From Immundisolibacter sp. (GTDB lineage Bacteria; Pseudomonadota; Gammaproteobacteria; Immundisolibacterales; Immundisolibacteraceae), in NCBI RefSeq assembly GCF_014359565.1, contig NZ_JACIZD010000002.1, forward strand, positions 124,001 through 188,000: a DNA stretch of 64,000 bases, read 5' to 3'. Below the pieces are notes generated by a model, which worked only from the letters and a program-made list of their open reading frames with translations, had not been told where the DNA came from and did no database searches. Within the stretch, counting starts at the first letter, position 1. The number at the start of each line of letters is the position of its first letter. The position numbers were made by a program, and so were the translations under genes. Below, piece by piece: positions 9,845-20,035 of this stretch.

Positions 9845-11926
9845 TCAGACGGCTTCTTCGTTCAGTGCCTTCATGCTCAGGCGGATGCGGCCCTGCTTGT
9901 CCACTTCCAGCACCTTGACGCGCACCACATCGCCCTCGGCCAGCTTGTCGCTGACCCGCTCGACCCGTTCCTCGGAAATCTGCGAGATGTGCAGCAGGCC
10001 ATCGCGACCGGGCAGGATGGTGACGAAGGCGCCGAAGTCCATCAGGCGCGCCACGCGGCCCTCGTAGACCATGCCGACCTCGATGTCGGAGGTGATGCGC
10101 TCGATCATGGCGCGCGCTTCCTCGCCGGCGGCCCGGTCCACGGATGCGATGCGCACGGTGCCATCGTCGTCGATGTCGATGGTGGCGCCGGTCTGCTCGG
10201 TGATGCCGCGGATGGTCACGCCGCCCTTGCCGATGACGTCACGAATCTTGTCCGGGTGGATACGCATGGTCAGGATGCGCGGCGCGTAGTCCGACATCTG
10301 CTCACGCGGCGCGGACAAGGCCTTGGCCATCTCGCCCAGGATATGCACACGACCCTCGCGGGCCTGCTCAAGCGCGGCCTGCATGATCTGGCCGGTAATG
10401 CCCAGCACCTTGATGTCCATCTGCAGCGCGGTCACGCCGCTGGCCGTGCCGGCCACCTTGAAGTCCATGTCGCCCAGGTGATCCTCGTCGCCCAGGATGT
10501 CGGACAGCACCGCAAAGCGGCTGCCGTCGGTGATCAGGCCCATGGCGATACCCGCCACCGGCTCCTTGATCGGCACACCGGCATCCATCAGCGCCAGGCT
10601 GCCGCCGCACACCGTGGCCATGGAACTCGACCCGTTCGACTCGGTGATCTCCGACACGATGCGCAGCGTGTACGGGAAAGCCGTCTTGGCGGGCAACACT
10701 GCCGCCAGGGCGCGCTTGGCGAGCCGCCCGTGACCGATCTCGCGCCGCTTGGTGGCACCCATGCGACCGGTCTCGCCCACGCAGTACGGCGGGAAGTTGT
10801 AGTGCAACATGAAGCCGTCACGGAACTCGCCTTCCAGCGCGTCGATCAGCTGCGCGTCGCGCTCGGTGCCCAGCGTGGTGACCACGATCGCCTGCGTTTC
10901 GCCGCGGGTGAACAGCGCCGAGCCGTGCGTGCGCGGCAGCACGCCGGTGCGGATGCTGATCGGGCGCACCTGGCGGGTGGAGCGACCGTCGATGCGCGGC
11001 TGCGCATCCAGGATGCGCCCACGCACGATGCGCTTCTCGACCGACGAGAACAGGGCCTGCACTTCGTTGGCCCGCTCGCCGTTCTCACCGGCCAGATGGG
11101 CAACCCGCTCGCGGACCTGCGCCACCGCCTCCTGGCGCGCCTGCTTGTCGGGGATCGAATAGGCTTCGTTCAGCGGCTGTTCGGCCACGGCGCGAACGGC
11201 CGTTTCGAGCGCCTCGTCCTTCTGCGGCGGCGTCCACGGCCACGGCTGCACACCGGCCTCGGCGGCCAGAGCCAGAATGGCCTCGATGACCGGTTGCATG
11301 GCCTGGTGACCGAACATGACGCCGTCGAGCATCACCGACTCGGGCAACATCTTTGCTTCCGACTCCACCATCAGCACGCTGCTGGCGGTGCCGGCAACCA
11401 CCAGGTTCAGGTCCGATTCGGCCGTTTCCTGGTAGCTCGGGTTCAGGATGAAGGCGCCATCCTTGTAACCGACGCGAGCCGCGCCCACCGGCCCCTGGAA
11501 GGGCAGGCCGGACAGCGTCAGCGCAGCCGAGGCGCCGATCATGCCCAGGATGTCCGGGTCGACCTCGTCATCGGCCGACAGCACAGTCGGCACGACCTGT
11601 ACTTCGTTGTAGAAACCCTTTGGAAACAGCGGCCGCATGGCCCGATCGATCAGGCGCGAGGTCAGGATGGCCTTCTCGGAGGGCCGTGCCTCGCGCTTGA
11701 AAAAGCCGCCCGGAATGCGCCCGGCGGCATAGCTGCGCTCGACGAAATCGACCGTCAGGGGGAAGAAGTCCTGCCCCGGCTTGACGCCCTTGCTGGCGGT
11801 GACCGCCGTCAGCACCATGGTGTCGCCCATGCGGACCATGACCGAGAACGCCTGCTTGGCGATTTCGCCGGTTTCAAGCGTCAGCAGGTGCTTGCCGAAC
11901 TGGACTTCCTTGCGGATCAATTTCAC
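9845..11926 (-). CDS. pnp: Polyribonucleotide nucleotidyltransferase (PNPase)
   Basis: 3'-5' phosphorolytic exoribonuclease of mRNA decay, a homotrimer and degradosome partner. About 693 residues, with two RNase PH-like domains (the second containing [17 protein letters not shown] and the basic [17 protein letters not shown]), followed by a KH domain ([20 protein letters not shown]) and an S1 domain ([18 protein letters not shown]). I chose the GTG at 11926 because it gives the usual short lead before KEVQFGKH and has AGGAAG 8 nt upstream. An ATG at 11953 with GGAGG only 4 nt upstream is the alternative and adds nine residues. It is the last gene of the rimP-pnp operon, about 90 nt after rpsO. 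Confidence 0.96.
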   Translation of the reverse strand: MKLIRKEVQFGKHLLTLETGEIAKQAFSVMVRMGDTMVLTAVTASKGVKPGQDFFPLTVDFVERSYAAGRIPGGFFKREARPSEKAILTSRLIDRAMRPLFPKGFYNEVQVVPTVLSADDEVDPDILGMIGASAALTLSGLPFQGPVGAARVGYKDGAFILNPSYQETAESDLNLVVAGTASSVLMVESEAKMLPESVMLDGVMFGHQAMQPVIEAILALAAEAGVQPWPWTPPQKDEALETAVRAVAEQPLNEAYSIPDKQARQEAVAQVRERVAHLAGENGERANEVQALFSSVEKRIVRGRILDAQPRIDGRSTRQVRPISIRTGVLPRTHGSALFTRGETQAIVVTTLGTERDAQLIDALEGEFRDGFMLHYNFPPYCVGETGRMGATKRREIGHGRLAKRALAAVLPAKTAFPYTLRIVSEITESNGSSSMATVCGGSLALMDAGVPIKEPVAGIAMGLITDGSRFAVLSDILGDEDHLGDMDFKVAGTASGVTALQMDIKVLGITGQIMQAALEQAREGRVHILGEMAKALSAPREQMSDYAPRILTMRIHPDKIRDVIGKGGVTIRGITEQTGATIDIDDDGTVRIASVDRAAGEEARAMIERITSDIEVGMVYEGRVARLMDFGAFVTILPGRDGLLHISQISEERVERVSDKLAEGDVVRVKVLEVDKQGRIRLSMKALNEEAV

Positions 11927-12016
11927 GTGGCGTACTTCCTTTGCTTTGAACATGCAGCCTCCGCCGCCCTGCGGGGGAGACCTTGACCCCCGGATGGGGC
12001 CGGTGGGCGAGCTGCT

Positions 12017-12286
12017 TTAACGACGCAGACCCAGGCGCTCGACCAGCGCGCGGTAGCGGCCGTTGTCGCTGCGCTTGAGGTAGTCGAGCAGCTTGCGCCG
12101 CTGGGCGACCAGGCGCAGCAGGCCCTGGCGCGAGTGATGATCCTGGCGATGCAGCTTGAAGTGCTCGTTCAGCTGTTCGAGCCGCGCCGATATCAGCGCC
12201 ACCTGCACTTCCACCGAACCGGTGTCGTTGGTGGCATGGCCGTACGACTGCACGAGCTCGGATTTCTTCTCGACACTGAGCGACAT
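12017..12286 (-). CDS. rpsO: 30S ribosomal protein S15
   Basis: Primary 16S rRNA-binding protein of the small-subunit platform. The 89 residues start [16 protein letters not shown], the normal length and beginning; an upstream in-frame extension is not needed. The rRNA-binding segment [21 protein letters not shown] and the basic [20 protein letters not shown] are clear. GGAG lies 10 nt before the ATG. rpsO-pnp order is conserved widely, and in E. coli S15 represses its own translation. A promoter and hairpin are predicted just upstream. Confidence 0.97.
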   Translation of the reverse strand: MSLSVEKKSELVQSYGHATNDTGSVEVQVALISARLEQLNEHFKLHRQDHHSRQGLLRLVAQRRKLLDYLKRSDNGRYRALVERLGLRR

Positions 12287-12304
12287 GAAACGGTTACTCC
12301 GGAC

Positions 12305-12331
12305 AAAAAACGCCACTGATCATCTTTGGCG
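12305..12331 (-). terminator. Hairpin plus T-run in the rpsO leader
   Basis: On the minus strand CGCCA (12331-12327) pairs with TGGCG (12315-12311) across an 11-nt loop and is followed directly by six T (12310-12305). It could end readthrough from truB or attenuate transcripts from the candidate rpsO promoter. The stem is short, so strength is uncertain. Confidence 0.5.
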
Positions 12332-12340
12332 AAACGGCGC

Positions 12341-12370
12341 ATTCTACCTGCCGGCCAGCGCCGGGCTCAA
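12341..12370 (-). promoter_or_regulatory. Candidate promoter for rpsO-pnp
   Basis: Minus-strand TAGAAT (12341-12346) with TTGAGC (12365-12370) at 18-nt spacing. The -35 overlaps the last codons of truB. A transcript starting about 12334 would carry the hairpin at 12305-12331 before the rpsO ATG, consistent with the separate S15 promoter known in E. coli. Confidence 0.45.
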
Positions 12371-13293
12371 GCCGCGTCGGCCGCGCTGCCTTCCTGGCTG
12401 ACCAGACGCCGCGGCAGCAATCGGCCGTCGCGCGCCTCGGCCATGCCAATGAACTGGCGCTGCTGCGTAAACACGGCCACCCAGCCGTCGGCCAGCGGCT
12501 GGCGCAAGGTCTGCGCCTGACCGCGTTGCAGGCTGGCCGCCTCGGGTGGGGCCAGTTCCAGCTGCGGCAGGTGGGCCAGGGCGTCCGCAATCGGCATCAG
12601 ACAGGCATCGAGTGCATGCGGTTCATCCGTGGCCAGTGCCCGCAGCCGTTCCAGGTCCATTGCCTGGCGCACATCCAGCGCACCGACCCGCAGGCGGCGC
12701 AGGGTCGTCATGTGGGCACCGCAGCCCAGGGCCTCGCCGATGTCCTCGATCAGGCTGCGCACGTAGGTGCCCTTGGAACAGTCCAGCTCGACCTCGAACT
12801 CGCTTGCGTCGAATTCCAGCAGCTCGAGCCGGCTCACATGGACCGGCCGGGGCGGGCGCTCGACCGTCTCGCCGCGGCGAGCCAGCGCGTACAGGCGCTC
12901 GCCGCCCTGCTTGAGCGCGGAATACATGGGCGGCACCTGCAACAGATCACCGGTGTGCGCCGCCAAGGCCGCGGCCAGGCGTGCGGCGTCCACCGCCACC
13001 GGGCGCTCGCGCAGCACCTCGCCTTCGCTGTCGCCGGTGGTGGTGGTGATGCCCAGGCGGGCCCGAGCGCGGTAGGTCTTGTCCGCCCCCAGCAGGAACT
13101 GCGACACCTTGGTTGCCTCGCCGAAACACAACGGCAGCAGACCGCTGGCCAGCGGATCGAGCGTGCCGGTATGGCCGGCCTTGGCAGCGTTCAGCAATCG
13201 CCGCGCGGTCTGCAGAGCGTGATTCGATGACATGCCGATTGGCTTGTCCAGCAGCAGGACGCCGCTGACCGGCCGGCCACGCCGACGCCTCAA
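12367..13293 (-). CDS. truB: tRNA pseudouridine-55 synthase
   Basis: Isomerises U55 to pseudouridine in the T-loop of tRNAs. The 308 residues contain the family core LLLDKPIGMSSNHALQ and the catalytic aspartate in GHTGTLDPLASGLLP (D46), then TTTGDSEGE, PPMYSALKQGGERLY and CSKGTYVRSLIEDIG. The start is a TTG at 13293 that overlaps the rbfA stop (TTGA). It has a strong GGAGGG 9 nt upstream, which supports this unusual start. The tight coupling suggests translation dependent on rbfA. Confidence 0.95.
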   Translation of the reverse strand: MRRRRGRPVSGVLLLDKPIGMSSNHALQTARRLLNAAKAGHTGTLDPLASGLLPLCFGEATKVSQFLLGADKTYRARARLGITTTTGDSEGEVLRERPVAVDAARLAAALAAHTGDLLQVPPMYSALKQGGERLYALARRGETVERPPRPVHVSRLELLEFDASEFEVELDCSKGTYVRSLIEDIGEALGCGAHMTTLRRLRVGALDVRQAMDLERLRALATDEPHALDACLMPIADALAHLPQLELAPPEAASLQRGQAQTLRQPLADGWVAVFTQQRQFIGMAEARDGRLLPRRLVSQEGSAADAA

Positions 13294-13634
13294 GCGGTCC
13301 CACCCTCCGCTCCGATGCGCCGCAACAGGTCCTCGATGCGCGACGGTGGATCGAGCTCGAAACGCAGTTCCGGCATCCGCCGCAGGCGCAGGGCGGTCGC
13401 CAGACGACTGCGCAGAAAGCCGGCTGCATGGTGCAGGCCGGCCGCGGCGGCCGTGACATCGGCACCACCCAGCACGTCAAAGCGCACCTTGGCAACACCA
13501 AGATCGCGACTCACGGTCACTCCGTGCACGGTGATCAGACCAGTCACGCGCGGGTCCTTCACCTCGCGCAGCGCAGCGGGGAGTTCCTCTGCAATCGCCT
13601 GCGCCACGCGGCGGGTGCGGTCGACGCCCTGCAT
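13290..13634 (-). CDS. rbfA: Ribosome-binding factor A
   Basis: Small KH-fold assembly factor that helps mature the 5' end of 16S rRNA and binds free 30S particles. The 114 residues begin MQGVDRTRRVAQAIAEELPA and continue EVKDPRVTGLITVHGVTVSR, the family signature. Near the C-terminus RRMPELRFELDPP is also typical. The gene begins 3 nt after the infB stop and overlaps truB by 4 nt. Confidence 0.94.
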   Translation of the reverse strand: MQGVDRTRRVAQAIAEELPAALREVKDPRVTGLITVHGVTVSRDLGVAKVRFDVLGGADVTAAAAGLHHAAGFLRSRLATALRLRRMPELRFELDPPSRIEDLLRRIGAEGGTA

Positions 13635-13637
13635 GGC

Positions 13638-16172
13638 TTACAGCGTGCGCTCCACCGACGTGCGCTCGAAGCACTCGATCTGGTCGCCCACCTGCACGTC
13701 GTTGTACTGCCTGACGGCGATACCGCACTCGGTGCCGGCCCGCACCTCGGCCACGTCGTCCTTGTGCCGGCGCAGGGATTCGAGCTCGCCCTCGTAGATC
13801 ACCACGTTGCCGCGCAGCACGCGGATCGGGCAGCGGCGGCGTACCACGCCGTCGGACACGATGCAGCCGGCAACGGCGCCAAACTTGGCCGAGTGGAACA
13901 CCTCGCGCACTTCCGCCAGACCCAGGATGGTCTCCCGGATTTCCGGTTCGAGCAGACCGCCCAGCGCCCGCTTCACCTCGTCGATCACCTCGTAGATGAT
14001 GCTGTGGTAGCGGACTTCGACGCCGGTCTCCTTCAGCAGCTTGCGCGCCGTCGCGTCGGCACGAACGTTGAAGCCGATCAGCAGGGCGCCGGTGGACAGG
14101 GCCAGATTGACGTCCGTCTCGGTGATGCCGCCCACGCCGGAGGCCACCACGCGCACGGTGACCTCGTCCGTCGCCAGCCCCAGCAGGGAGCTGGCGATGG
14201 CCTCGGCCGAACCTTGTACGTCGGCCTTGATGATGACGTTCAGGCTCTTGATCTGGGCCGTGCGCAGCTGGCTGAAGATGTCGCCACCGGGTACCGCTTC
14301 GCGCCGCGACAGGCTCGCCTCGCGCGCCGCCTGCTGGCGGAACAGGGCGATTTCGCGCGCCTTGCGCTCGTCCTCGACCACGTTGAACACATCGCCCACG
14401 TTGGGTACGCCGGACAGGCCGAGCACTTCCACCGGCCGCGACGGGCCGGCTTCCAGCAGGGGCTGCGCGTGCTCGTCCAGCAGCACGCGGGCGCGACCAA
14501 ACTCGCCGCCGGCCAGCACCATGTCGCCGCGCTTGAGCGTGCCGGCCTGCACCAGGACGGTGGCCACCGGGCCGCGACCGCGATCGAGCTTGGCCTCGAC
14601 CACCACACCCATGGCAGGGCCTTCGGCCACGGCCTTGAGTTCCATCACCTCGGCCTGCAGCAGCACGGCTTCCAGCAAGGCGTCGATGCCGGCGCCCGTC
14701 TTTGCAGACACCGGCACGAACTGCACCTCGCCGCCGAAATCCTCGGCAATGACGTCGTGCTGGATCAGCTCCTGCTTGACCCGGTCCGGCTCGGCGTCCG
14801 GCTTGTCCATCTTGTTGACTGCCACCACCAGCGGCACACCTGCTGCCTTGGCGTGCTGCACCGCCTCAATGGTCTGCGGCATCACGCCGTCGTCGGCGGC
14901 CACCACCAGGATGACGATGTCCGTCAGCGCCGCGCCGCGGGCGCGCATGGCCGAGAAAGCCGCGTGGCCGGGCGTATCCAGGAAGGTGATCGCGCCGCGC
15001 GGCGTGGTGACGTGATAGGCACCGATGTGCTGGGTAATGGCGCCGGCCTCGCCGGCTGCCACCTGCGACTTGCGGATGTAGTCCAGCAGCGTGGTCTTGC
15101 CGTGATCGACATGACCCATGACCGTGACGATCGGGGCGCGGGGCACGCCCTCGCCGGTCGGCGCCAGCTCAGTGAGCAGGGATTCGGGGGTCTGCGGCGC
15201 CGCCGCTGCGGCGGTGTGGCCCATCTCCTCGACCACCAGCATGGCCGTGTCCTGATCCAGTGCCTGGTTGATGGTGGCCATCTGGCCCATGCGCATCAGG
15301 CACTTGATGACCTCGGCCGCCTTGACCGACATGCGGCTTGCGAGCTCCGCCACGGTGATGCTGGCCGGCACCTCCACTTCGCGGGTGATGGCACCCTGCG
15401 GGCGTTCGAACTGGTGTCGTCCGGCGCCGGCGCCGCGATGGGCGCCCGGCCGGGAGCGGCTGCGCAGCCGCCCGAGCGCGTCGTCACCAAACCCGCCGCG
15501 CTCGTCACGCCCGCCTTTTTTGCGCTGCTTGCCGGCACCGCGGCCGGGCTCATCGCGGCGTGCAGCCGGCTGCGCGCCCCGCGCGGGTGGCTTGCCCGGG
15601 GCTGAGGGCTGCGGACGCGCCGCCGGCTGCGGCTCGGCCACGCGACGCGGCGGCGCCTCGGCGGCCGCGGTGGCCTGCGCGGCGGCGGGCTGTTCAGGTT
15701 CTGCAACGGGCACCGACTCGACCACCGGCTCCGGGGCCTGCACGACCACCTCGGGCTCGGGCGCCGGCTGCTCGACCGGCGTTGCGGCTTCGCTCTCGGC
15801 CGCCGTTTCCTCGCCGACCCTTTCCTGATCTTCGCGCTTGACGTAGGTGCGCCGTTTGCGCGTCACCACGGTCACCTTGTTGGCGGCCACGGCGGGCGCG
15901 GCGCCCGGACCCGGCCGACGCGCCACCGCCGGCTGGCGCAGCTCGGATACGACCTGGCGGGTCAACGTGATCTTGCGCGGCGTAGGGCTGGTTTCGGTTG
16001 CCTCGGCGCCATGGGCGCGGCGCAAATGACTCAGCAGGGCCGCTTTTTCGTCGTCGGTGATCGAGTCACCCGCAGCGCGGACGCCGACGCCGGCCTCCTG
16101 CAACTGGCGCAGCAGGCGGTCGACCGGCACCCGGATGGATGCGGCGAACTGTTCTATGGACTGTGCTGCCAC
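13638..16172 (-). CDS. infB: Translation initiation factor IF-2
   Basis: GTPase that brings fMet-tRNA to the 30S subunit and promotes subunit joining. About 844 residues: an IF2_N domain ([20 protein letters not shown]), a long Ala/Pro/Glu/Arg-rich linker of low complexity, and a G domain from about residue 350 with GHVDHGKTT (G1), [15 protein letters not shown] (G3), NKMDKPDA (G4) and SAKTGAG (G5). Domains II-IV follow. The GTG at 16172 (AGAGG about 10 nt upstream) gives the canonical N-terminus; the longer open frame upstream is rejected. It lies 14 nt after nusA. Confidence 0.96.
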   Translation of the reverse strand: MAAQSIEQFAASIRVPVDRLLRQLQEAGVGVRAAGDSITDDEKAALLSHLRRAHGAEATETSPTPRKITLTRQVVSELRQPAVARRPGPGAAPAVAANKVTVVTRKRRTYVKREDQERVGEETAAESEAATPVEQPAPEPEVVVQAPEPVVESVPVAEPEQPAAAQATAAAEAPPRRVAEPQPAARPQPSAPGKPPARGAQPAARRDEPGRGAGKQRKKGGRDERGGFGDDALGRLRSRSRPGAHRGAGAGRHQFERPQGAITREVEVPASITVAELASRMSVKAAEVIKCLMRMGQMATINQALDQDTAMLVVEEMGHTAAAAAPQTPESLLTELAPTGEGVPRAPIVTVMGHVDHGKTTLLDYIRKSQVAAGEAGAITQHIGAYHVTTPRGAITFLDTPGHAAFSAMRARGAALTDIVILVVAADDGVMPQTIEAVQHAKAAGVPLVVAVNKMDKPDAEPDRVKQELIQHDVIAEDFGGEVQFVPVSAKTGAGIDALLEAVLLQAEVMELKAVAEGPAMGVVVEAKLDRGRGPVATVLVQAGTLKRGDMVLAGGEFGRARVLLDEHAQPLLEAGPSRPVEVLGLSGVPNVGDVFNVVEDERKAREIALFRQQAAREASLSRREAVPGGDIFSQLRTAQIKSLNVIIKADVQGSAEAIASSLLGLATDEVTVRVVASGVGGITETDVNLALSTGALLIGFNVRADATARKLLKETGVEVRYHSIIYEVIDEVKRALGGLLEPEIRETILGLAEVREVFHSAKFGAVAGCIVSDGVVRRRCPIRVLRGNVVIYEGELESLRRHKDDVAEVRAGTECGIAVRQYNDVQVGDQIECFERTSVERTL

Positions 16173-16186
16173 TGGATCTGAACCTC

Positions 16187-17689
16187 TCAGGCCTGAGCGC
16201 CGTCGGTGAACCACGCCGATCGCGCAGCCATGATGAGCTGCCCGGCGAGTGCCTCGTCGAAGCCCTCGATGTCGAGCAAATCCGGAACCGCCTGGTCGGC
16301 CAGGTCCTCTCGGTTGACGATGCCGTGTGCGGCAAGCTGATACGCCAGACGCCGGGACATGCCCGGGACTTCCAGCAGATCGGCGGCCGGCTCGACGTCG
16401 CCGAATTGTTCCTCGCGGGAGATTTCCTGAGTCAGCAGCACGTTCTGGGCGCGGCTGCGCAGCTCCTGCACCAGGTCTTCATCGAATTCCTCGATCGCCA
16501 GCAGCTCGGCGGCCGGTACGAAGGCCACTTCCTCGACGCTGGTGAAGCCTTCCTGGACCAGGATGTCGGCCACGCTCTGGTCCAGATCGAGCTTGTCGAC
16601 GAACATCTGACGCAGGACGCCGATCTCGGCCTCCTGCTTCTCGGCCGCCTGCTCCTCGGTCATGAGGTTCAGCTCCCAGCCGGTCAGCTCGCTGGCCAGG
16701 CGCACGTTCTGCCCGCCGCGACCGATGGCGATCGACAACTGGTCCTCGGCGACGGCCACATCCATGGTGTGGCTCTCCTCGTCCATGGTGATCGACACCA
16801 CCTTCGCCGGCGACAGGGCGTTCAGCACGAACTGCGCCGGGTTGGCGTCAAACAGCACGATGTCCACCCGCTCGCCGGCCAGCTCGTTCGAGACCGCCTG
16901 CACGCGCGTGCCGTGCATGCCGACGCAGGCGCCGATCGGGTCGATGCGCGGGTCGTAGCTGCGCACGGCGATCTTGGCGCGCACGCCCGGGTCCCGGGCA
17001 CACGCGACCACTTCCACGATACCGTCGGCCACTTCCGGCACCTCGCGCCGGAACAGCTCCATCATGAGCTTGGGCGCGCGCCGGGTCAGGAACAGCTGTG
17101 GCCCGCGCTGCTCGATGCGCGCGTCGGCCAGCAGGGCGCAGACGCGGTCGCCGATGCGGATGTTCTCGCGGGCAATCATCTCGTCCCGCGTCAGCAGGGC
17201 ATCGACGTTGCCGCCCAGGTCCACGATCAGGTTGCCGCGGTCCAGGCGCTTGACCTGCCCGACCAGCATGTGGCCGATGCGCGGCGCGTAGGTTTCGACG
17301 ATCTTCTCGCGCTCGGCATCGCGCACTTTCTGCACGATAACCTGCTTGGCCATCTGCGAGGCAATACGCCCGAACGGCACCGCCGGCAGCGGCTCCTCGA
17401 TCACGTCACCGACGGACACGCCGGGATGATCGCGCTTCGCGTCCGTCAGCCTGATCTGTTGCTCGGGATCGAACTCGTCGGCCGCGTCGTCGACCACTGT
17501 CCAGCGACGAAAGGTCTCGTAGCTGCCGCTGTGGCGGTCGATGGCGACCCGCACGTCCATGTGCTCGCCGCCCACCTTGCGCGTGGCGGCCGCCAGCGCA
17601 GCCTCGATGGCCTCGAAGATGACTTCCTTGGAGACGCCCTTCTCGTTCGAGACGACATCCACGACCTGCAGGATTTCCTTAGTGTCCAT
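16187..17689 (-). CDS. nusA: Transcription termination/antitermination factor NusA
   Basis: RNA polymerase-binding factor that modulates pausing, termination and rRNA antitermination. The 500 residues show an N-terminal RNAP-binding domain ([19 protein letters not shown]), an S1 domain ([20 protein letters not shown]), two KH domains ([40 protein letters not shown]) and a C-terminal tail with two acidic helix-hairpin-helix-like repeats, as in E. coli. AAGGGCG precedes the ATG. It overlaps the rimP stop by 11 nt. In other gammaproteobacteria NusA feeds back on its own operon, and a hairpin in the rimP leader could be the target here. Confidence 0.96.
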   Translation of the reverse strand: MDTKEILQVVDVVSNEKGVSKEVIFEAIEAALAAATRKVGGEHMDVRVAIDRHSGSYETFRRWTVVDDAADEFDPEQQIRLTDAKRDHPGVSVGDVIEEPLPAVPFGRIASQMAKQVIVQKVRDAEREKIVETYAPRIGHMLVGQVKRLDRGNLIVDLGGNVDALLTRDEMIARENIRIGDRVCALLADARIEQRGPQLFLTRRAPKLMMELFRREVPEVADGIVEVVACARDPGVRAKIAVRSYDPRIDPIGACVGMHGTRVQAVSNELAGERVDIVLFDANPAQFVLNALSPAKVVSITMDEESHTMDVAVAEDQLSIAIGRGGQNVRLASELTGWELNLMTEEQAAEKQEAEIGVLRQMFVDKLDLDQSVADILVQEGFTSVEEVAFVPAAELLAIEEFDEDLVQELRSRAQNVLLTQEISREEQFGDVEPAADLLEVPGMSRRLAYQLAAHGIVNREDLADQAVPDLLDIEGFDEALAGQLIMAARSAWFTDGAQA

Positions 17690-18179
17690 CGCCCTTGCTC
17701 CGCAGTTCCGCCGCCAGGTCCGGCACCAGTCGGGCAGCCCTGATTTCTGCCAGTGGCAGACTCAGCCGCTGGCCATCCACTTCAATTTCGATCACGCCAT
17801 CGGCCTCGCTGCACAGGCGGCCGCGCAAACGCCGCGCGCCCTGCAGCGGCCGATGCAATTGCAGGCGCGCCTCGCTGCCCACAAAACGGCGAAAATGCTC
17901 CGCCGTCACCAGCGGCCGGTCCAGGCCCGGCGACGACACCTCCAGCGCATAGGCACCTGGCAGCGGGTCCTCGACATCCAGCAGGCCGCTCACGTACTGG
18001 CTCACCTTCTGGCAATCATCCAGCGTGACGCCGCCCCCGACATCCACCAACAGGTCGATGTACAGGCGCAGCACCGGCCGGCGGGTGGCGATCTGCTCCA
18101 CCTGTATCAATTCGTAGCCCAGTTTTTCAAGCGCTGGCCCCAGCAAATCGCGCAGCCGCTCGGTCAATGACCCCGACAA
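17679..18179 (-). CDS. rimP: Ribosome maturation factor RimP
   Basis: Needed for late maturation of the 30S subunit. About 166 residues with the family motif YALEVSSPGLDRPLVTAEHF and the DDCQKVSQYVSGLLDVEDPL segment. No ATG is available: I chose the TTG at 18179, which gives MSGSLTERLRDLLGPALEKL, aligning with the E. coli N-terminus, and has AGGT about 7 nt upstream. A TTG at 18167 is possible. A TTG at 18221 is less likely because its first codons would lie inside the leader terminator hairpin. First gene of the rimP-nusA-infB-rbfA-truB-rpsO-pnp operon. Confidence 0.9.
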   Translation of the reverse strand: MSGSLTERLRDLLGPALEKLGYELIQVEQIATRRPVLRLYIDLLVDVGGGVTLDDCQKVSQYVSGLLDVEDPLPGAYALEVSSPGLDRPLVTAEHFRRFVGSEARLQLHRPLQGARRLRGRLCSEADGVIEIEVDGQRLSLPLAEIRAARLVPDLAAELRSKGDGH

Positions 18180-18195
18180 ATCCCGTACCTGAAAT

Positions 18196-18218
18196 AAAAA
18201 ATGGGCCAAAGGCCCATT
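18196..18218 (-). terminator. Terminator-like attenuator in the rimP leader
   Basis: On the minus strand AATGGGCC (18218-18211), loop TTT, and GGCCCATT (18207-18200) form a perfect 8-bp stem followed by a T-rich tail. It lies between the candidate promoter and the rimP start, so it must be read through for the operon to be expressed. A terminator-like rimP leader is known in gammaproteobacteria. Confidence 0.75.
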
Positions 18219-18244
18219 CAATGCTCGCTGAATAGAGGGCGGCG

Positions 18245-18250
18245 ATTATA
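18245..18250 (-). promoter_or_regulatory. Candidate -10 box of the rimP operon
   Basis: Perfect minus-strand TATAAT in a GC-rich context, about 65 nt before the rimP start and just upstream of the leader hairpin. The -35 region (TGTCAT near 18268-18273) is a weak match, so only the -10 is claimed. Confidence 0.5.
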
Positions 18251-18351
18251 GCCGCGGCGCCCGGGAAATGACACCCCGAGCGGGAACCGGCCCTGGCCCT
18301 CGAAGCCGGCGTGGGCCGTTCCGGTGCGCCAACATCCGCACGCCTGGCCGG

Positions 18352-19737
18352 TCAGGAATGGCCCAGCGCCTGCGTCAGACCTTCGACGACTTTCTTGGCG
18401 TCGCCGAACACCAGCGCGCAGTTGTCCTGGTAGAACAGCGCATTGTCCACGCCGGCGTAGCCCGGCTTCATGCTGCGCTTGACGAAGAAAATCTGCCGCG
18501 CCCGGTGCACGTCCAGGATCGGCATGCCGTAGATCGGGCTCGCCCGGTCGGTCTTGGCGGCTGGATTGGTGACATCGTTGGCACCCAGCACCAGCGCCAC
18601 GTCGCAGGTGGCGAAATCCGGATTGATCTCCTCCATCTCGAACACCTTGTCGTAGGGGATGTCGGCCTCGGCCAGCAGCACGTTCATGTGCCCCGGCATG
18701 CGCCCGGCCACCGGATGAATGGCGAACTTGACCTCCACGCCCTTCTTTTCGAGCGCATCGACCAGTTCGGCCGTCGCGTGCTGGGCCTGCGCCACGGCCA
18801 GACCGTAACCGGGCACGATGATGACCTTGCCGGCGTTCTCCAGCATGAAGGCTGCATCCTCGACGGCCGCCGACTTGACCGACCGGCCCTCGACACCGCC
18901 ACCGGCGGCAGCCGCCGCCTCGCCGGCGCCAAAGCCGCCGAAGATCACGCTCAGGATCGAGCGGTTCATGGCCCGGCACATGATGTAGGACAGGATGGCG
19001 CCGGAGGCGCCCACCAGCGCGCCGGTGATGATCAGCAGCTCGTTGTGCAGCGTGAAACCGGTCGCCGCAGCCGCCCAGCCCGAGTACGAGTTCAGCATCG
19101 ATACCACCACCGGCATGTCGGCGCCGCCGATCGGCAGGATCAGCAGCACTCCCAGCAGCAGCGCCAGCGCCGTCATGGCGGCAAAGGCCGGCAGCCCGCC
19201 GCCGAGCACGAACTGGCCGGCAAACCCGACCATCAGCAGCGCCAGCGCCAGATTCACCCAGTGCTGACCGGCAAAGCGCAGCGGCGCCGAACCGATCAGA
19301 CCCTGCAACTTGCCAAACGCAATCACCGAGCCGGTGAAGGTGATCGCCCCGATGAAGCTGCCGATGCCCAGCTCCGCCATCAGCAGCGCGTTCAGTGCGC
19401 CCGCGTCGCGGTGTGTGAAGTAGGTTCCGAGCGCCACCAGCACGGCGGCGAGCCCCACGAAGCTGTGCAGGATGGCCACCAGCTGCGGCATGTCGGTCAT
19501 CTTGACCCGCCGCGCCAGCACCGCACCGATGCCGCCACCGATGGCAACACCGGCCACGATCCAGCCGTAATCGGCAACCTGCGGCGAGGCCAGCGTGACC
19601 AGGGCCGCCAGCGTCATGCCGGCCATTGCATAGAGGTTGCCGGCGCGCGCCGTGCGCGGCGAGGCCAGGCCCTTCAGGCCGAGGATGAACAACACCGCGG
19701 CGATGAGATACGCCACGGCCAGCGTGCTGGCAGCCAT
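18352..19737 (-). CDS. pntB: NAD(P) transhydrogenase subunit beta
   Basis: Inner-membrane subunit of the proton-translocating transhydrogenase, which makes NADPH from NADH using the proton gradient. The 461 residues have about eight or nine membrane helices in the first 260 and then the NADP(H)-binding domain III, with VPGYGLAVAQAQH and the segment HPVAGRMPGHMNVLLAEA, then GANDVTNPAAK. It begins 2 nt after pntAB. Together with pntAB and pntAA it forms the split three-gene arrangement. Confidence 0.95.
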   Translation of the reverse strand: MAASTLAVAYLIAAVLFILGLKGLASPRTARAGNLYAMAGMTLAALVTLASPQVADYGWIVAGVAIGGGIGAVLARRVKMTDMPQLVAILHSFVGLAAVLVALGTYFTHRDAGALNALLMAELGIGSFIGAITFTGSVIAFGKLQGLIGSAPLRFAGQHWVNLALALLMVGFAGQFVLGGGLPAFAAMTALALLLGVLLILPIGGADMPVVVSMLNSYSGWAAAATGFTLHNELLIITGALVGASGAILSYIMCRAMNRSILSVIFGGFGAGEAAAAAGGGVEGRSVKSAAVEDAAFMLENAGKVIIVPGYGLAVAQAQHATAELVDALEKKGVEVKFAIHPVAGRMPGHMNVLLAEADIPYDKVFEMEEINPDFATCDVALVLGANDVTNPAAKTDRASPIYGMPILDVHRARQIFFVKRSMKPGYAGVDNALFYQDNCALVFGDAKKVVEGLTQALGHS

Positions 19738-19739
19738 GC

Positions 19740-20024
19740 TCAGGTCTTCTTCTTGAACATGGCAAGCATGCGCTGGGTGACCAGGAAGCCGCCGAAGATG
19801 TTGATCGATGCCAGCACCACGGCCACGAAACCGATGCCGCGGGTCAGGCCGTCGGCCTCGTGAAAGCCGGTCACCAGCATGGCGCCCACGATGATGATTC
19901 CGGAGATGGCGTTGGTCAGCGACATCAGCGGCGTGTGCAGCGCTGGCGTGACGCCCCAGATCACCTGGTAGCCGATGAAGCAGGCCAGCACGAAGATGTA
20001 TAGCGAAACGACGATGGCGGTCAT
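19740..20024 (-). CDS. pntAB: NAD(P) transhydrogenase subunit alpha, membrane part (PntAB)
   Basis: The 94-residue membrane portion of the alpha subunit, with about three helices ([20 protein letters not shown], then [12 protein letters not shown] and [17 protein letters not shown]). [18 protein letters not shown] is the conserved segment of the transhydrogenase proton channel. In E. coli this is fused to the NAD-binding part, but here it is separate, as in several other proteobacteria. It lies 11 nt after pntAA. Confidence 0.93.
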   Translation of the reverse strand: MTAIVVSLYIFVLACFIGYQVIWGVTPALHTPLMSLTNAISGIIIVGAMLVTGFHEADGLTRGIGFVAVVLASINIFGGFLVTQRMLAMFKKKT

Positions 20025-20035
20025 GGGGTCCTTCG

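Noticed and set aside
9782-11986. A 734-codon plus-strand open frame opposite pnp
   Set aside because: It is antisense to the well-conserved pnp gene, is rich in His/Arg/Gln with no recognisable domain, and arises from high GC content. The same applies to long antisense frames at 396-1964, 1961-3826, 13428-15605, 16139-17743 and 18268-19863.
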